From: Aphelocoma coerulescens | Taxonomy: Eukaryota > Chordata > Aves > Passeriformes > Corvidae | Reading direction: 5' to 3' | DNA length: 64,000 bases | Assembly: GCF_041296385.1 (NCBI RefSeq) | Contig: NW_027184083.1 | Coordinates: forward strand, 248,001 to 312,000 | Shown here: piece by piece, positions 44,188-56,528 of the stretch | Numbering within the stretch: position 1 is the first letter of the stretch | Layout of the letters: each line of letters opens with the position of its first letter | Notes under the pieces: generated by a model | Told to the model about the DNA's origin: nothing | The model's database searches: none | What the model saw: only the letters and a program-made list of their open reading frames with translations | Position numbers and translations under genes: made by a program

Positions 44188-45061
44188 CTAACAACTGGTA
44201 ATTACTACAATAATTACTACAATTACAATTATGATGGTTTCCAATATTCCAGCCAGCCATCCTCTCAGGGACCATCCCCCTATTACTTGAAGAATTTTAT
44301 TGAGCCAATTCGTTTCAGAGGCCTTTTGGATAGCATTGCTATCTTCAGCAACTTGCCACATTTTGTTAAGTTGCTTTTGGAGATCTTTTACATTTGGGAT
44401 GTGTACACAACAGTGTTCTCTATCAATTTTTAAATACCCACAAACCCCTTGTTCTTTAGTCAGCAATAGGTCTAAGGCCAGTCTGTTTTGTAATGTGAGT
44501 CTAGTATTTGCCTGTATTTGCTTATTTATAATTTGAAATCCCCTTTCTGTAGCTTCAGATAGTCTCCTTAATTGCCAAGTTAGATTATCTAATAAAATTC
44601 TGTTTTCTAGAGCCATGGCTCCTGGTAAGAGAAAACTCTGTCGAGCCCATTCAAACTGTGTAGAAGCTGAAGGCCCTGTCCATCCATCCTCTATCTCATT
44701 TTACCTTATTCCAATATTGGGCTTTTATGGGGCTTCTTTTCCAAGTTGGACATAAGGTTAATAACCCTAAGGTAACTTGTGTGGTGGTCAGTTCAAGCAT
44801 GAAGTGAGTGGTCCAATATCCATCTGAAGTAGCCCAAACAGTGTAACCTTGGGAAGGAATTTCCAAGGATTTAACACCATCTAAAGGTTTATTATTACAA
44901 TTTAGAACTAATTTGGCCATCCAGCTTATGGTGCTGGACCAACTTTCATGGTTTTATTTTTCTCCTCACCTCCATTGATTTTCACTTAGATTATACATAG
45001 GTGTGATTCCCTAATTCAGACACCATTTTACCTTTCCTAAGTTTAAAAGGGAACACTAACA
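44188..45061 (-). pseudogene. env: Retroviral env: end of SU and transmembrane subunit
   Basis: 44616-44188 is open for 142 codons: a heptad-like helix (LRRLSEATERG), the LQNRLALDLLL segment at the place of the conserved immunosuppressive-domain helix, a Cys motif GVCGYLKIDREHCC, and a C-terminal hydrophobic anchor (IIIVIVVIIVVI). 44920-44696 is an upstream fragment with GYWTTHFMLEL and LCPTWKR. Stops lie between the two. Env would mediate attachment and fusion; this copy lacks most of SU and is cut at 45061 by another LTR. The family is gamma-type by motif order. Confidence 0.82.
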
Positions 45062-45922
45062 TGAGTTCTCCTCCTTTGTTTTAACCAATCCCTTTCTACC
45101 AATACGGAGAAATGAAATACAAGTAGATATAAGTGAAAAAATAAGTTTGCTAACAAGCGAAACAGCAACAGGCAAAAAAATAAGTCAATAATCACTAGAT
45201 ACAAAATTGCTAAATCTCACAAACTCCCTGAGAACAAAGAGAAACCCAAAATGGTAGAAATACCCTTTCCAAGATGGTGCCCACCATGGGCTCCTGCGTG
45301 TAGAGAGAGAAAGGCAAAATGTCATCTGACCGTCACACCAAAATGGTGGCCTTTGCAGGCGGGAGACAAAGGGAAAGGATGGCAGCAAACCTGCCCAGGA
45401 AGGTAGGAGCTTATAAAGCAGTTCTAGTAGCAGATGAGAAGTGCCAGAGCGTGTTGGGTCAGCACCACTGCCTGCCGCTTCTTCCTGCTGCCCACTAGAC
45501 TCTGCCAGTGTTGGTGCTGCTGCCCTCCACACTGCAGGTGTGTTGGGGGGGGAAGAACCAGTCTGTCTGCACTGATGCAGGGTGAACCAGCCCCAGGGAC
45601 TGGCTTGCTTTGCAAAGTTCACTCCAAAACAGTTTTTGATTGCAAAATGCAGTTTTTCCGAGTGGCTACTGTTGCAAGCCCAGGAAAAAACCCCAACTGC
45701 CCAAAGCAACTCCTCTGAAGCGGAGCCTCTGCCTTCAGCAAACACTGCCAGGAGACAGAGGGAGCTCCCTGCTTCTTGGCTCCAACTTAAAAAGGGACCA
45801 TGGCAACACACCCCCTCCCCTTCCCCCCCCCCTCCATTCCATTTTCTGGCTGCAGGGTCTGAAAGAGACAGTAACAATTTTTGGGCACAGATAGATATGG
45901 AATGCAATGACATTTTGGGCTA
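45062..45922 (-). mobile_element. O-type LTR, copy 1
   Basis: Shares 'gatataagtgaaaaaataag' near the left end and 'gacagtaacaattttggg'-like sequence near the right end with 51661-55225. Starts TGAGTT; the right end near 45922 is approximate. Minus sense inferred. Confidence 0.65.
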
Positions 45923-46660
45923 CCCATTATATAATAGAAGAATAATTTAATTTTGCGATGTTAAAGTCTATTAGCTCTACTGAAAACAGGAAATAGTTCA
46001 CATCTGCTTGATAACGGAAATGACTGAGGTGGGAAATTCAAGTGAATTACATTTTCCTGTATAAGTACAGGTGTATACTCAGTGTTGACTACATTGCTCT
46101 GCTTCCAATGTTTGCAAATACTGCAGAATTAGAAGCATAAAAAACAGATAGAGACAGGGTAGATGTACATGAGCTATCATGGAATTAAATATAACACAAT
46201 CTAAATGTAATTTTTCATATTATATTTATCCTAGTGTCTGTGCAAACTGGTGAAACACAGGTTACTATGAAATTGTTGATTGCTCTGGCATAGATGAACC
46301 ACATGAGTTGTTTTGGGCGTTTTCTGCCGTGATCCTATTTCTGTTTCTGTGACCTGTTCTGTTTGGCTCAGGCCACCTCTGTGTGCTGTCTTGAGATCAC
46401 CACACATGACACTCCTCAACTAAAAACTATGGTCCTGTGGGCACTTTACACAAGCTATTGTGATGATGCCAAATTTCCAGACGTGATACTGATCACATGG
46501 TCCTGTACCTTAGATTGAAAATGTTGCTTTGGAGATAAAAAAGTCAGGAGATGGATTTTTACTTAAAGAACTGTAGAGACAGAGAAGTGTTTAAATGGTA
46601 ATGCAACCACTTTAAAGTAAATTGAGAGCCTCCAAGTTTTGTCAGGTTAAAGCACAGGTT
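45923..46660. other. Unassigned, host-like sequence
   Basis: No repeat, ORF or RNA motif recognised. Confidence 0.4.
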
Positions 46661-46669
46661 ACAAATAGG

Positions 46670-47422
46670 GTAGAGGCTACCTGCTTCCTAAGAAATGTCT
46701 CACCCAGAAATTATTATTGGAATTATATGGCAGAAGAGCTTGCTAAGCCGCTTGCCATCATTTATCACCAGTCCTGGCTAACTGGGGAGGTCCCAGGTGA
46801 CTTGAAGTTGGCCAATGTGATGCCCATCTACAAGAAGGGCTGGAAGGAAGATCCAGGGAACTACAGGCCTGTCAGCCTGACCTTGGTACCCGGCAAGGTT
46901 ATAGAGCAGATCATCGTGAGTGTGATCACATGGCACATACAGGAAAATCAAGGGCTCAGACTCAGCCAGCATTGGTTTAGGAAAGGCAGGTCCTGCCTGA
47001 CTAACCTGATCTTTTATGACCAGGAGACCTGCCTAGTGGATCAGGGAAAGGCTGTGGATGTGTCTACCTGGACTTCAGTAAAGCCTTCGATACTGCCTCC
47101 CATGGCATACTCCTGGAAAAGCTGTCACCTCACAGCTTGGACAGGTGCATTCTTCGCTGGGTTAAGAACTGGCTGCATGGCCAGGCCCAGAGAGTGGTGG
47201 TGAATAGTGCTGCATTCAGTTAGTGTCCAGTCCCTAGTGGTGTCCCCCAGGGGTCAGTGTTGGGCCCAGTCCTGTTTAAAATCTTTATTGATGATCTGGA
47301 TGAGGGTATCAAGTCTACCCTTAGTAAATTCACTGACAACACCAAGTTGTGTGGGAGTGTTGATCTGTTGGAGGATAGGAAGGCTCTGCAGAGGGATCTG
47401 GACAGGCTGTATAGATGGGCCT
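46670..47422 (+). pseudogene. CR1 ORF2 reverse transcriptase remnant
   Basis: Motifs 1-5 of a non-LTR RT in order across two frames: LKLANVMPIYKKG, NYRPVSLT, SQHWFRKGRS (normally GFRKGRS-like), then FIDDLDEGI and [10 protein letters not shown] frameshift near 47050 and stops disrupt it. In life it would copy CR1 RNA at a nicked target. The C-terminal part continues at 48762 after the B-type LTR. Confidence 0.82.
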
Positions 47423-48761
47423 TGTAGTGGTTTGGTCCAAAATACTCATTACTGTTTACCTTCTGTGAGATAAGAATTAGGAGAAAAGCAAAGCAGGCAC
47501 AAAACTTAAAAGAATATAAAGAAGTTTATTAACAGACCTAAAAGAAGAAAGAGAGAAAAAAAAACATACCACACCTTCAGAACTCTTCTCCACCCCCCAC
47601 CTTTCTCCCTTCTCCCACTGACAATGCAAAAAGACAACCCTTGTTCAGTCTGTTTACCACTTCCGTTCAGTTCATTTAGGAAGAGGAATCTCTCTTGCCC
47701 ATGCTCTGGAGAAATTATCACAATGAGACAGCCGCCTGGGTTGATTCTCTGCTCACATAATGTGGGAGTCCCTTTCCCCGACTTGCAGCTTTTCCCTCAA
47801 CTGCTTTCAAGGGTCCAATCTTGAGCTACTGGGGTACAATTTTAAGGTTGAGCCATTCAGAAACAAAAGTTCTCTTCACCCATCTCTGGGAGCATTTTCA
47901 TCTCTGAGAATAGAGGCCCTTCTCCTTCCCTGGGAGCAAAGGGTCTTCCTCATCTTCATCTCTAGGACTATCTCTGGGAGCATCTCTCGGAACTGAGGTC
48001 TTCTCCTTCCAATTTGGAGCAATAGTCCTCATCACTTCCATCTCTCCCTGTTCAAACTTCTCATCAAATTACAGCTGCTTCAGCATTTGCTTATTCCAGC
48101 ACAGGTGCTGTTGCTCACAAGTACAGTTTGAACGCTCCACTCCCCATGCTTTCACGAAATTACAACGGGTACTCTGATATATCATAGTCTATCACCACCA
48201 TAACTTTACAACAGAATTTCAGCTTTAAGCATCTCCTCTTTCTCCTCCCTCAGGTTTTCAGCTCTTCACAGCACTAAAAGGGTTAATCTCACCCAGGCCT
48301 TGCAGCTGGAATTTCACTTATCGCTGTTGGTCACATGATCTTTTTCTGGGCAGCGGTGGGCAGCTTTCAGCTGAATCTTGGCCGCAGTGGAGAGGGGGAG
48401 CTGGGACGCTCCGTCTGCACATAGCAGGGCTGTGGGGGGGGGCCATGGGTGGAACAGGGCCCATCAACTCCAGGATGGCTGTGGCCCGGCCCGGCCTGGC
48501 CCGAGAAGGGCCTGGGCTGGGCCCGCCGGCCCCTGCATGGGGCCCGCAGCCACCTGTCCCAGTGCCGGAAACGAGAGCTCTGCCTCGGGGTTTGGCTATT
48601 CTTAAATGTGGACCACAGAGGCGGTCAAAATTCTAAGTGGCTTAAAAAATTGTCCATATTCAAACTGGCCATCTGATAGGTTCTGTCAGGTCATAGAGGA
48701 GCTGTAAGAACCTCTTTGCAAGAACATCACTTCTGGGACTATGCTTTGCTAACCCATGACA
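47423..48761 (-). mobile_element. B-type solo LTR, copy 5
   Basis: TGTAGTGGTTTGG...ACCCATGACA, 1339 bp, perfect TSD GGCCT (47418-47422 and 48762-48766). Minus sense. No primer-site extension. Confidence 0.94.
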
Positions 48762-49133
48762 GGCCTACACCAATATTATGAGGTTCAACAAGATAAAGTG
48801 CCATGTCCTGCACTTTGGCCACAATAATCCCATGCAGTGCTACAGGCTTGGGGAAGAGTGGCTGGAAAGGATCTGGTGGTGCTGGTTGATAGCCAGCTGA
48901 ACACAAGCCAGCAGTGTGCCCAGGTAGCCAAGAAGGCCAATGGCATCCTGCCTTGTGTCAGAAACAGTGTGGCCAGCAGGACCAGAGGAGTGATTTTCCC
49001 CCTGTACTCAGCACTGATGAGGCATCACCTCAAGTACTGTGTCCAGTTCTTGGCCCTTCACTTCAAGAAGGACATTGAGGTACTGGAGCGAGTCCAGAGA
49101 AGGGCAATGAAACTGCTGAAGGATGTTACGAAT

Positions 49134-49800
49134 GGGAGAGGGGAGAGCTTAGCCAAATCCCTGCCTTTGCCCAGGTTTCTGGCAGTAGACAACAGCTTTA
49201 CTGAGGCAGCTGGCACCCCAAAATCCACTCTTGTTCACAAGTTTTTAATAATGACTGATCAGGCCTACTATAACATGAATTATTTTTTGAGGAGACCAAG
49301 GAAAACAGACATAAGACTTAAAACAGATTTACTTACTACACAGGATAAACAGAAAGAAACACTACTAGTAGATAAAGATACAGTGTACAATAATAAAGGT
49401 ACCTATGTTACAGCTAGAGAAGAAATAGTATAGATTAGGAGTCAATGTCACTTACCAAGGAATGATAGTGGTGTGTAGAAAATCTCCTAATTCCTCTCAA
49501 TCCTAGGGAAGTAACTCGACGTGAACATCTTCCTGCCGAGGAGAACTCTCCACGCATTCAGTGTATGAGATTTCTGATTTCATGAAAATCATAGTGGTCT
49601 TTTATAGTTGTAAAAGTGCTTGTGTTCTGCAGTCACTAATTTTAGGTGTTCCTTTCTCACCATTCGACAGGATGTGTATTGCTGGCTAAGGAGGTTTTCA
49701 GCCAAGATAATTCATCACATGACAAATCATTCCAGTCTGACAGCCATATGTGAGGGGAGAGAAGGTTTTGCTGTATCAAGGGGTGAAAGGTCCTGCCACA
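49134..49800 (-). mobile_element. I-type solo LTR, copy 2
   Basis: TGTTACGAATGGG...GTCCTGCCACA, 667 bp, flanks AAGGA and AAGGG (4 of 5). TATAAAAGACC on the minus strand near 49600. Aligns with copy 1 throughout. Confidence 0.9.
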
Positions 49801-50380
49801 AAGGGTCTGGAGTGCACGTCTTATGAGGAGCAGCGGAGAAAGCTGGGATTGTTTAGACTGAAGAGGAGGCTCAGGGGAGACCTTATCACTCCCTGAAAGG
49901 AGGTTGTAGCCAGGTGGAGGTCGTCCTCTTCTCCCAGGCAACCAGTGACAGGACAAGAGGACATAGCCTTCAGCTGTTCCAAGGGAGGTTTAAGTTGGAC
50001 ATTAGGAAGAATTTCTTAACAGAAAGGGTGATTAAATATTGGAATGGACTACCCAGGGAGGTGGTGAAGTCTCTGTCCCTGGAGGTGTTTAAGGAAAGAC
50101 TGGACATGGCACTTAGTGCCATGGTCTAGTTGACATGGTGGTGATCGGTCATAGGTTGGGCTTGATGATCTCAGAGGTCTTTTCCAACCTAATTGATTCT
50201 GTGATCAGTACATTATTTCATTATACATTTTAATGAGCTGGAAATCTGCTGCCTCTTTTGAAGTTCATAACAATGCACTTAGATACCTTGTGTTTGTACA
50301 ACATGACAGCATCAGCTTAGATAGATCTGTATGCAGTAAAGTATGCTGAAGATATGCTTAGGGGTTAGGATATATGTACA

Positions 50381-50969
50381 TGTCATGATTTAACCACAGC
50401 CAGCAACCAAGCCCCACGCAGCTGTTCATTAACACCCCCACCAGTGGGATCAGAGAATTGGAGGGGAAAAGCTAGAAAACTCTTGGGTTGAGATAAAGAC
50501 AGTTTAATATGGAAAGCAAAATCTGTGCACACAAGTAAAGGAAAACAAGGAATTCACTGCTTCCCATGGGCAGGCAGGTGTTCAGCCATCTCCAGGAGAG
50601 CAGGACCCCATCACGCATAATGGTTACTTGGGAAGACAAATGCCATTACTCCAAACATCCTCCCCCTTCCTCCTTCTTCCCCTCACATTATGTACTGAGC
50701 ATGATGTCACATGGTATGGAATATCCTTTTGATTAGTTTGGGTCACCTGTCCTGGCTGTGTCTCCTCCCAATCTCCCATGCACCCCTAACTTCCTTGCCA
50801 GTGTGGAAGTGAGAAAAGCAGAAAAGGCCTTGGTTCGATGTAAGCCCTGCTCAGCAATAATCGAAACACCTCAATGTTATCAACCCTGTGTTCAACACAA
50901 ATCCAAAACATAGCCCAAATAATAGCCACTATGAAGAAAATTAATTCTGTCCCAGCCCAAAACAGGACA
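50381..50969 (-). mobile_element. U-type solo LTR, copy 1
   Basis: TGTCATGATTTAACC...AAAACAGGACA, 589 bp, flanks GTACA and GTATA (4 of 5). Internal phrases 'cagacagtttaatatgg'-like and 'atggtatggaatatcc' are shared with 56529-57106. Confidence 0.85.
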
Positions 50970-51660
50970 GTATATGAGCTTTTTAAAATGTGAATTTCAT
51001 ATAAAACATCAGAAGCTGTTTCTGAGCTATGGTGCTGTGGGCAGGTGTAACAAATGGTGTGGGGATACTGCAACACGTGTATCAGACAGCAAGGCCTGTG
51101 GAAAGAATATATATGGACCGATTCTTGGTAGATATTTTCAGACATGTTTATTTTCCCAGCTGCATGGCTGAGGATCGGCTGAGGAACTGCAGCAATCATG
51201 GGACCTGAGGGTCCTTTCCCCGTGCAGGGGAACACAAAACAACCAATGGGGAACGAGGTTGACCAGGGGCTAGGGAAACCCCGGGTCTCTCCCCCAGGGC
51301 CCCTCTCCCAGGACCACATGGCAGGGGGGAAGGGACCCCAACAGGCAGGGATATTATAAGACTGCTTTAATATAGCTCTAACATACACATTAGGTAGCAG
51401 TTGGAAAGACAGCGTGTCTTTCAAGGTTTAAGTAGCACTTTCTGGAAGTGCCTTCAATTAACAGCTCATGACAAGCTTTCTTTGGTGTTTCTCTCATTAT
51501 ATTGCATAGCCTGATAATGAGAATGATCACCCAAAGAGACTCAAATTTATTTACCATTTTTTATTTCATTGGAAGGCTCCTGGATATTTGAGCTAGTAAC
51601 ATTCCTGATTTGTGCCTCCAGAAGTGTCTAAGACAATTATGTGGAGTAGAGACTCCAAAA
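50970..51660. other. Unassigned; possible degraded LTR
   Basis: Around 51140 the minus strand reads AATAAACATG and nearby sequence is GC-rich, hinting at an LTR between about 51060 and 51350, but no ends or TSD can be fixed. Confidence 0.3.
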
Positions 51661-52260
51661 TGAGTTACCTCCCCTTTTAGTTTTAACCACTCCCCTTTCA
51701 CCAATAGGGAGAGACAGATGGGAGAAGATATAAGTGAAAAAATAAGAGTTTACTTTTAAAAAAGTAACAGACTGTATGGACCAGAAGACAAAGACAAGAT
51801 GGCAGAGAAGCCCCCTTCTCCAGACCACATGGTGGAGAGAGAGAACAAAGGAAAAATGACCCAGCAACCAAGCCTCCGTGATTGCAGAACTCCCTCCTCT
51901 CCTAAACAACAACCAACAAGGAACAGGGACAAAACAAAAACCTGGAAGAACTATTATTTTGTCCAAAAACAAGAGTCAGTGCTGCTGGGCTGCTTGCTCC
52001 ATGCCACCCAACAGGGGCTTTCCTGGTGGCAGCAGTTCTGTCAGCAGTTGGGCGTTGCGAAATACTGGGGCAAAGGCTGAAAAACTTGTGGAGTGAGAGA
52101 GTCCAATGTCCCAGCATAATTGTCCCGAGTGGCAACAGTGAAAAAGGTCCAAAGAAAACATCTTCCGTGGCTCCAGAAGTGGGGGTTGCCCCGGCAACAA
52201 TGGCCAAAAAAATGTTGCGAAATTCTCCAAAGCCTGGAGAGAAACAAAAGAGAACCTACC

Positions 52261-53645
52261 TGTCATAGTTAGCAAGCGTAGTCCCGGAAGGGATGTCCTT
52301 GCTAAGGGGTGCTTACAGCTTCCTCTGGGACCTGATAGAACCTATCAGCTGGCCAGTTTGAATATGGACAATTCTTTAAGCCACTTAAAATTGTGACCGC
52401 CTCTATGATCCACATTTAAGAATAGACAGACTCCCCCCCCCAAGCTCTCTCTCGTTTCCGGCGCTGGGACAGGTGGCTGCGGGGCCCGAGCAGGGCCAAG
52501 TGGGCCCAGCCCAGGCCCTGCTCGGGCCAAGCCGGGCCTGGCCACCGCTCCAGGATGACCCCCCCCAGCAGGGCTGCGGCCAGCCAGAGCGGCTCAGAAC
52601 CCCCCTTCCCCCTCCACTGCGGCCAAGATTTCAGCCAAAGCGGAACCGCTGTCCGGCAGAGGTCAGGTGACCAACAGCAATAAGACACATTCCAGCTGCA
52701 AGGCCTAGGTGAGATTAACCCTTTTATTGCTGTGAAGAGCTGAAAATCTGGGGGAAGAGAAAGAGGAGATGCTTAAAGCTGAAAGTCTGTTGTGAAGCTA
52801 TGATATATCAGAGTATCCCGTTGTAATTTCATGAAGATATGGGGGGTGGAGTGTTCAACTCGTGAGCAAAAGCACCTGAGCTGAGATAGGCAGATGCTGA
52901 CACAGCTGTAATTTCATGAGAAATTTGGACAGGGAGAGATGGACCAGATGAGGACTTTTGCTCCAAACGGGAAAGGAGAAAACCTCAGTTCCTAGAGAAG
53001 CTCCCAGAGATAGTCCTAACGATGAAGATGAGGAGGACCCTTTGCTCCCAGGGAAGGAGGAGGGCCTCTGTTCTTAGAGATGAAATGCTCCCAGAGATGG
53101 GTGAAGACAACTTTTGTGTCTGAACAGCTCAACCTTAAAATTGTACCCCAATAAAACTTCAAGAGTGGACCCTCGAAAGCAGTTGCAGGAAAAGCTGCAA
53201 GTCGGGGGAAGGGACTCACATCGCGAGCAGAGAGACCTCTTCCTAAATGGACTGAACAATATTTGGAAGTGGGCAGCTGTCTCGTTGTGATAATGATTTC
53301 ATAGCAGGAGCAAGAAGAGAGACTTCTCTCCCTAAATGGACTGAACAAGGTTATTATGGAAGTGGTAAACAGACTGAACATCTTAAGGGTTGTCTTTTTA
53401 CATTGTCAGTGGGAGAAGGGAGGAAGGTGGTGGGAGGAGGAGAGTTCTGAAGGTATGATATAATTTTTTTTTTCCCCCCTCTTTTAGGTCTGTTATTAAA
53501 CTTCTTTATATTCTTTCAAGTTTTGTGCCTGCTTTGCATTTCTCCTAATTTTTATCTCACAGAAGGTAAACAGTAATGAGTATTTTGGACCAAACCACTA
53601 CACTAAATTGGTGTTTCCGCCTGGTTACAAACCGAACCCGCGACA
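52261..53645 (+). mobile_element. B-type LTR, copy 6, with 43-bp primer-site extension
   Basis: LTR core 52261-53602 (TGTCATAGTTAGC...AACCACTACA) plus 53603-53645 containing TGGTGTTTCCGCCTGGTT (53609-53626, 17 of 18 to the tRNA-Val site) and ending ...CGCGACA. Flanks CTACC (52256-52260) and GTACC (53646-53650) match at 4 of 5 only if the extension is included. The extension differs from that of copy 4 at two positions. Confidence 0.83.
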
Positions 53646-53919
53646 GTACCCCAGGCAAATCTCTTGGCAGCCTGGAGAGGAACAAAAAAGGAGCTCTGCC
53701 TCCACTCCGAAACCTGTGGAGAACAAAATCAGCACTCTGTGTGAGTCTTCCCTGTCTCTTAGAGGTACCCCCCAAACCCCTGCCTCTGCAAACCCTGGGT
53801 AAAACACTCCGGTTCTGCTTCTAGCCCCTGGGTCTTAAAGGGACAGTAACAATCTTGGGCAGGTTGACATAGAGACACTATGGAATGCAACACACTTGTT
53901 TTGGGTTACTGTCGTGGTT

Positions 53920-55212
53920 TGACGCAGCTAAGCATCAAGCACACGAAATCTGTTATTTTTCATAAGGGGAAAATAAGAAAATATTGAGGAAAACTAGAGA
54001 GCTGTGAGGCAAAACAGGTTCAAACTTGAACAGTTGCTGTACAAAGAATAAGTTTATTACTAACAGAATTAAAAGTAAAGAGACATAACAAGAAATTAAA
54101 GCAAACCTCCCCCCTCTTCCAGCGCCTCCCTCCTATTACCCAACTCGCACAAAGGATAACAGAACATGGGATTTTAGTCAGTATTGTAGTTCTTGAAAAG
54201 TCTCTTTCTTATGCTTAAAGAAAAAAGGGTTTCTTCTGCTTCACGTGGTTCCCAAGCTGCCACCAACAACAGACTCGCCCGGAAAATCTGCTGTAGTGAA
54301 AAACATCTCTTTATAAGCTGCATATGAATTCCTCATCTCCCATGAAAAATCTCACAGTTCCTTCACACTGCCAGACATGGGCCATCACATGGGGTTATTA
54401 GTCTTTTTAAGGATGAGTTATTTTGGCCTGAACACAAAGGCTTTCTTTGCCACAAGTCTCTAAAAGCCTCTCACTGCTTCTATATAGCCTGGCATAGGCA
54501 CTCTTCACATCTTCACAGGCCGCGCATGAATTCTCCAGCCCCCAATGTACTTCAAGTGGATTAAAGTGACAAACAGTTTGTGATATTACAGTTTCTTACC
54601 ATGGCATGCAAGAAGTATTTTTAAGCTATGCATGAAAAATGTGGCACCGCCCTCTTTTTTCCCATCGCCATTTTTGGCTCTGTCTCACATGACTCACTTT
54701 CTCTTTCTCTCTGACTTTGAAGCTGCCATGTTGAAGAGTGTTCTTGTTCAGGCTTTCCAGTGGAGAAAGCCTCGCTCCCTTTATGCTGCTGGCTGCATGA
54801 TGTCTTCTTCAGTTTAGCGTGAAGTGTGCTGGCTGTAGATAGGAGGCTATGCCAGCTCCTGCTGGCTCGGCCAGCTCTGCATGGAGAGGAGAGGGACCTG
54901 CCAGTCCCAAGAAGACATGCTGGATGGGTTTAGCTGTGTGGCAATCCATGGCTGGTTTTAGCTCCCTGCAGCTCTGGGATAGTTCTCCCCCCAGCGACCC
55001 AGGGTCTGTGCCACGACATTGGGAAAGCGGAAGGGGGCAGGGGCCCCAGCCCAGCCCTGCAGGGCCTGGAGGCTTGGAGGGCCCCCCACCTTCCGTCAGT
55101 CGAGCTGGAACTAAAAGAAATTCCGGCCTCTCCATGTGGTTTAAATATGTAAATTGCAAGAAGCATTATTGGTCTAAAAGTCTGTCCATCAACTCAGATT
55201 CAACCCACTACA
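53920..55212 (-). mobile_element. N-type solo LTR
   Basis: TGTCGTGGTTTGACGC...CAACCCACTACA, 1293 bp, perfect TSD GTTAC (53915-53919 and 55213-55217). The minus strand has AATAAACTTATTC near 54052. Confidence 0.93.
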
Positions 55213-55303
55213 GTTACCCAGGACAATAAGTCAAGTACTTGAGTTAAGCTTCAAGCTATCATCACTCTTAAGATCTAAGCAGAGTGGAATCCAGTTGGAA
55301 GCC

Positions 55304-55730
55304 TGTAGTGATGCATTGAGGTGGCCACATAAAAACAGAGGCTAGACAAAAACAAGAGAATAAAAGGTATTTATTTGAAGGACCTTCAAAGGTACACCCT
55401 GGGCAGTCAAAAGGCTACACCCAAGATGGACGCTGGGTCACGGGTTCTTCACACTTTTATAAGTTTGGTCCATTTGCATATCAGGGTTAATTGTCCAATT
55501 ATAACCTCAGTTAATGATGTAATTACCCCAAGTTTGCCCCCCCTCTCAAGGCTTTAGTTTACACATTTTGGGGCCTGGGACAACAAGGTGTCCTTGAAAA
55601 GCAAACCTAGAGAGGCTTTGTTATGTCTAACCAGCATGAGAGAACAGTAGTTAACAGGCCACACAAAACTTCAGAGTTACACACTAGGCAGTACAGGATT
55701 TGAAAAATATGAAAGTTAAAACCTAAGGCA
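55304..55730 (-). mobile_element. W-type LTR, copy 1
   Basis: Aligns with the 3' LTR at 58329-58760 ('ggtatttatttgaa', 'ggtacaccctggg', 'tttgcatatcagggttaatt', 'aggctttgttatgtcta'). Minus sense: TATAAAAGTG near 55458 and AATAAATACC near 55365. No TSD; the right side abuts CR1 directly. Confidence 0.82.
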
Positions 55731-55734
55731 TCAG

Positions 55735-56528
55735 TAGTCAGTGGTGTTCTCCAGGGATCGATACTGGTCCTGGTCTTATTCAACTTGTTTATCAATGACC
55801 TGGATAAAAGGATAGAATGTACCCTCAGCAAGTTTGTTAATACAAAACTGTGGGGAGTGGCTGATGCACCTGAAGCCTGTGCTGCCATTCAGTGGGACCT
55901 TGATAGGCTGGAGAGTTGGGCAGAGAGAAACCTAATGGGGTTCAGCAAGAGCAAGTGTAGGGTCCTGCACCTGGGGAGGAATAACCCCAAGTACCAGTAC
56001 GGGTTGGAGGCTGACCTATTAGAGAGCAGCTCTGCAAAGAAGGATCTGGGAGTCTTGGTGGATGACAAGTTGACCATGAGCTGGTAGAGTACCCTTGTGG
56101 CCAGGAGGGCCAATGGTATCCTTGGATGAATCGGGAAGAGTGTGACCAGCAGGTCGAGGGAGATGATTGTTCCCCTCTACTCGGCCCTAGTGGGGCCACA
56201 TCTGCAGTATTGTGTTCAGTTCTGGGCTCCTCAGTACAAGAAAGACAAGGAGCTACTGGAGAGGGTCCAGCAGAGTGTGACAAAGATGATTAGGGGTCTG
56301 GAGCATCTCTTATGAGGAGAGACTGCAAGAACATGACGAAGAACTTTTTTACACTGAGGGTGGCAGAACACTGGAACAGGCTGCCCAGGGAGGTCGTGGA
56401 GTCTCCCTCTGTGGAGACGTTCAAAACCCACCTGGACGTGTTCTGTGTAACCTACCCTTTGCGTGGGAATTGGACTAGATGATCTCCAGAGGTCTTTTCC
56501 AACCTTACCCATTCTGTGATTCTGCAAT
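55735..56528 (+). mobile_element. CR1 LINE, copy 4
   Basis: Plus-sense ORF2 C-terminal part (FINDLDKRIECTLSKF, RLESWAERNLMGF, KKDLGVLVDDKL) followed by the 3' UTR and the end 'attctgtgattctgcaat'. 5'-truncated at the W-type LTR. The FADD box is deleted, and part of the region near 56318 is also missing. Confidence 0.92.

Larger units (their letters stand above)
46661..50203 (+). mobile_element. CR1 LINE, copy 3, carrying two solo LTRs
   Basis: Plus-sense CR1 from the RT domain of ORF2 to the 3' end ('ccaacctaattgattctgtgat'). Continuous across 46661-47422, 48762-49133 and 49801-50203. RT phrases NVMPIYKKG, NYRPVSL and KFTDNTKL are readable. The catalytic box, FADD in CR1, reads FTDN, so RT is dead. 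Confidence 0.92.
51661..55225 (-). mobile_element. O-type LTR, copy 2, carrying two nested LTRs
   Basis: O-type sequence in 51661-52260, 53646-53919 and 55213-55225. The interruptions are the B-type element 52261-53645 and the N-type LTR 53920-55212. Shares 'gatataagtgaaaaaataag' and 'gggacagtaacaat' with 45062-45922. Confidence 0.7.

Noticed and set aside
45185..45913. A 242-codon minus-strand open frame
   Set aside because: It lies entirely within the O-type LTR, has no recognisable domain, and the corresponding frame is not kept in the second O copy.
50786..51424. A 212-codon minus-strand open frame
   Set aside because: It runs from unassigned sequence into the U-type LTR across a clear insertion boundary, so it cannot be an ancestral gene.
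54809..55229. Open frames of about 115-125 codons on both strands
   Set aside because: GC-rich part of the N-type LTR; both strands open by composition, no domain.
55304..55730. W-type LTR copy 1 as a solo LTR with TSD
   Set aside because: Neither plausible left end gives a flank matching TCAGT on the right; it may have been joined to CR1 by rearrangement.
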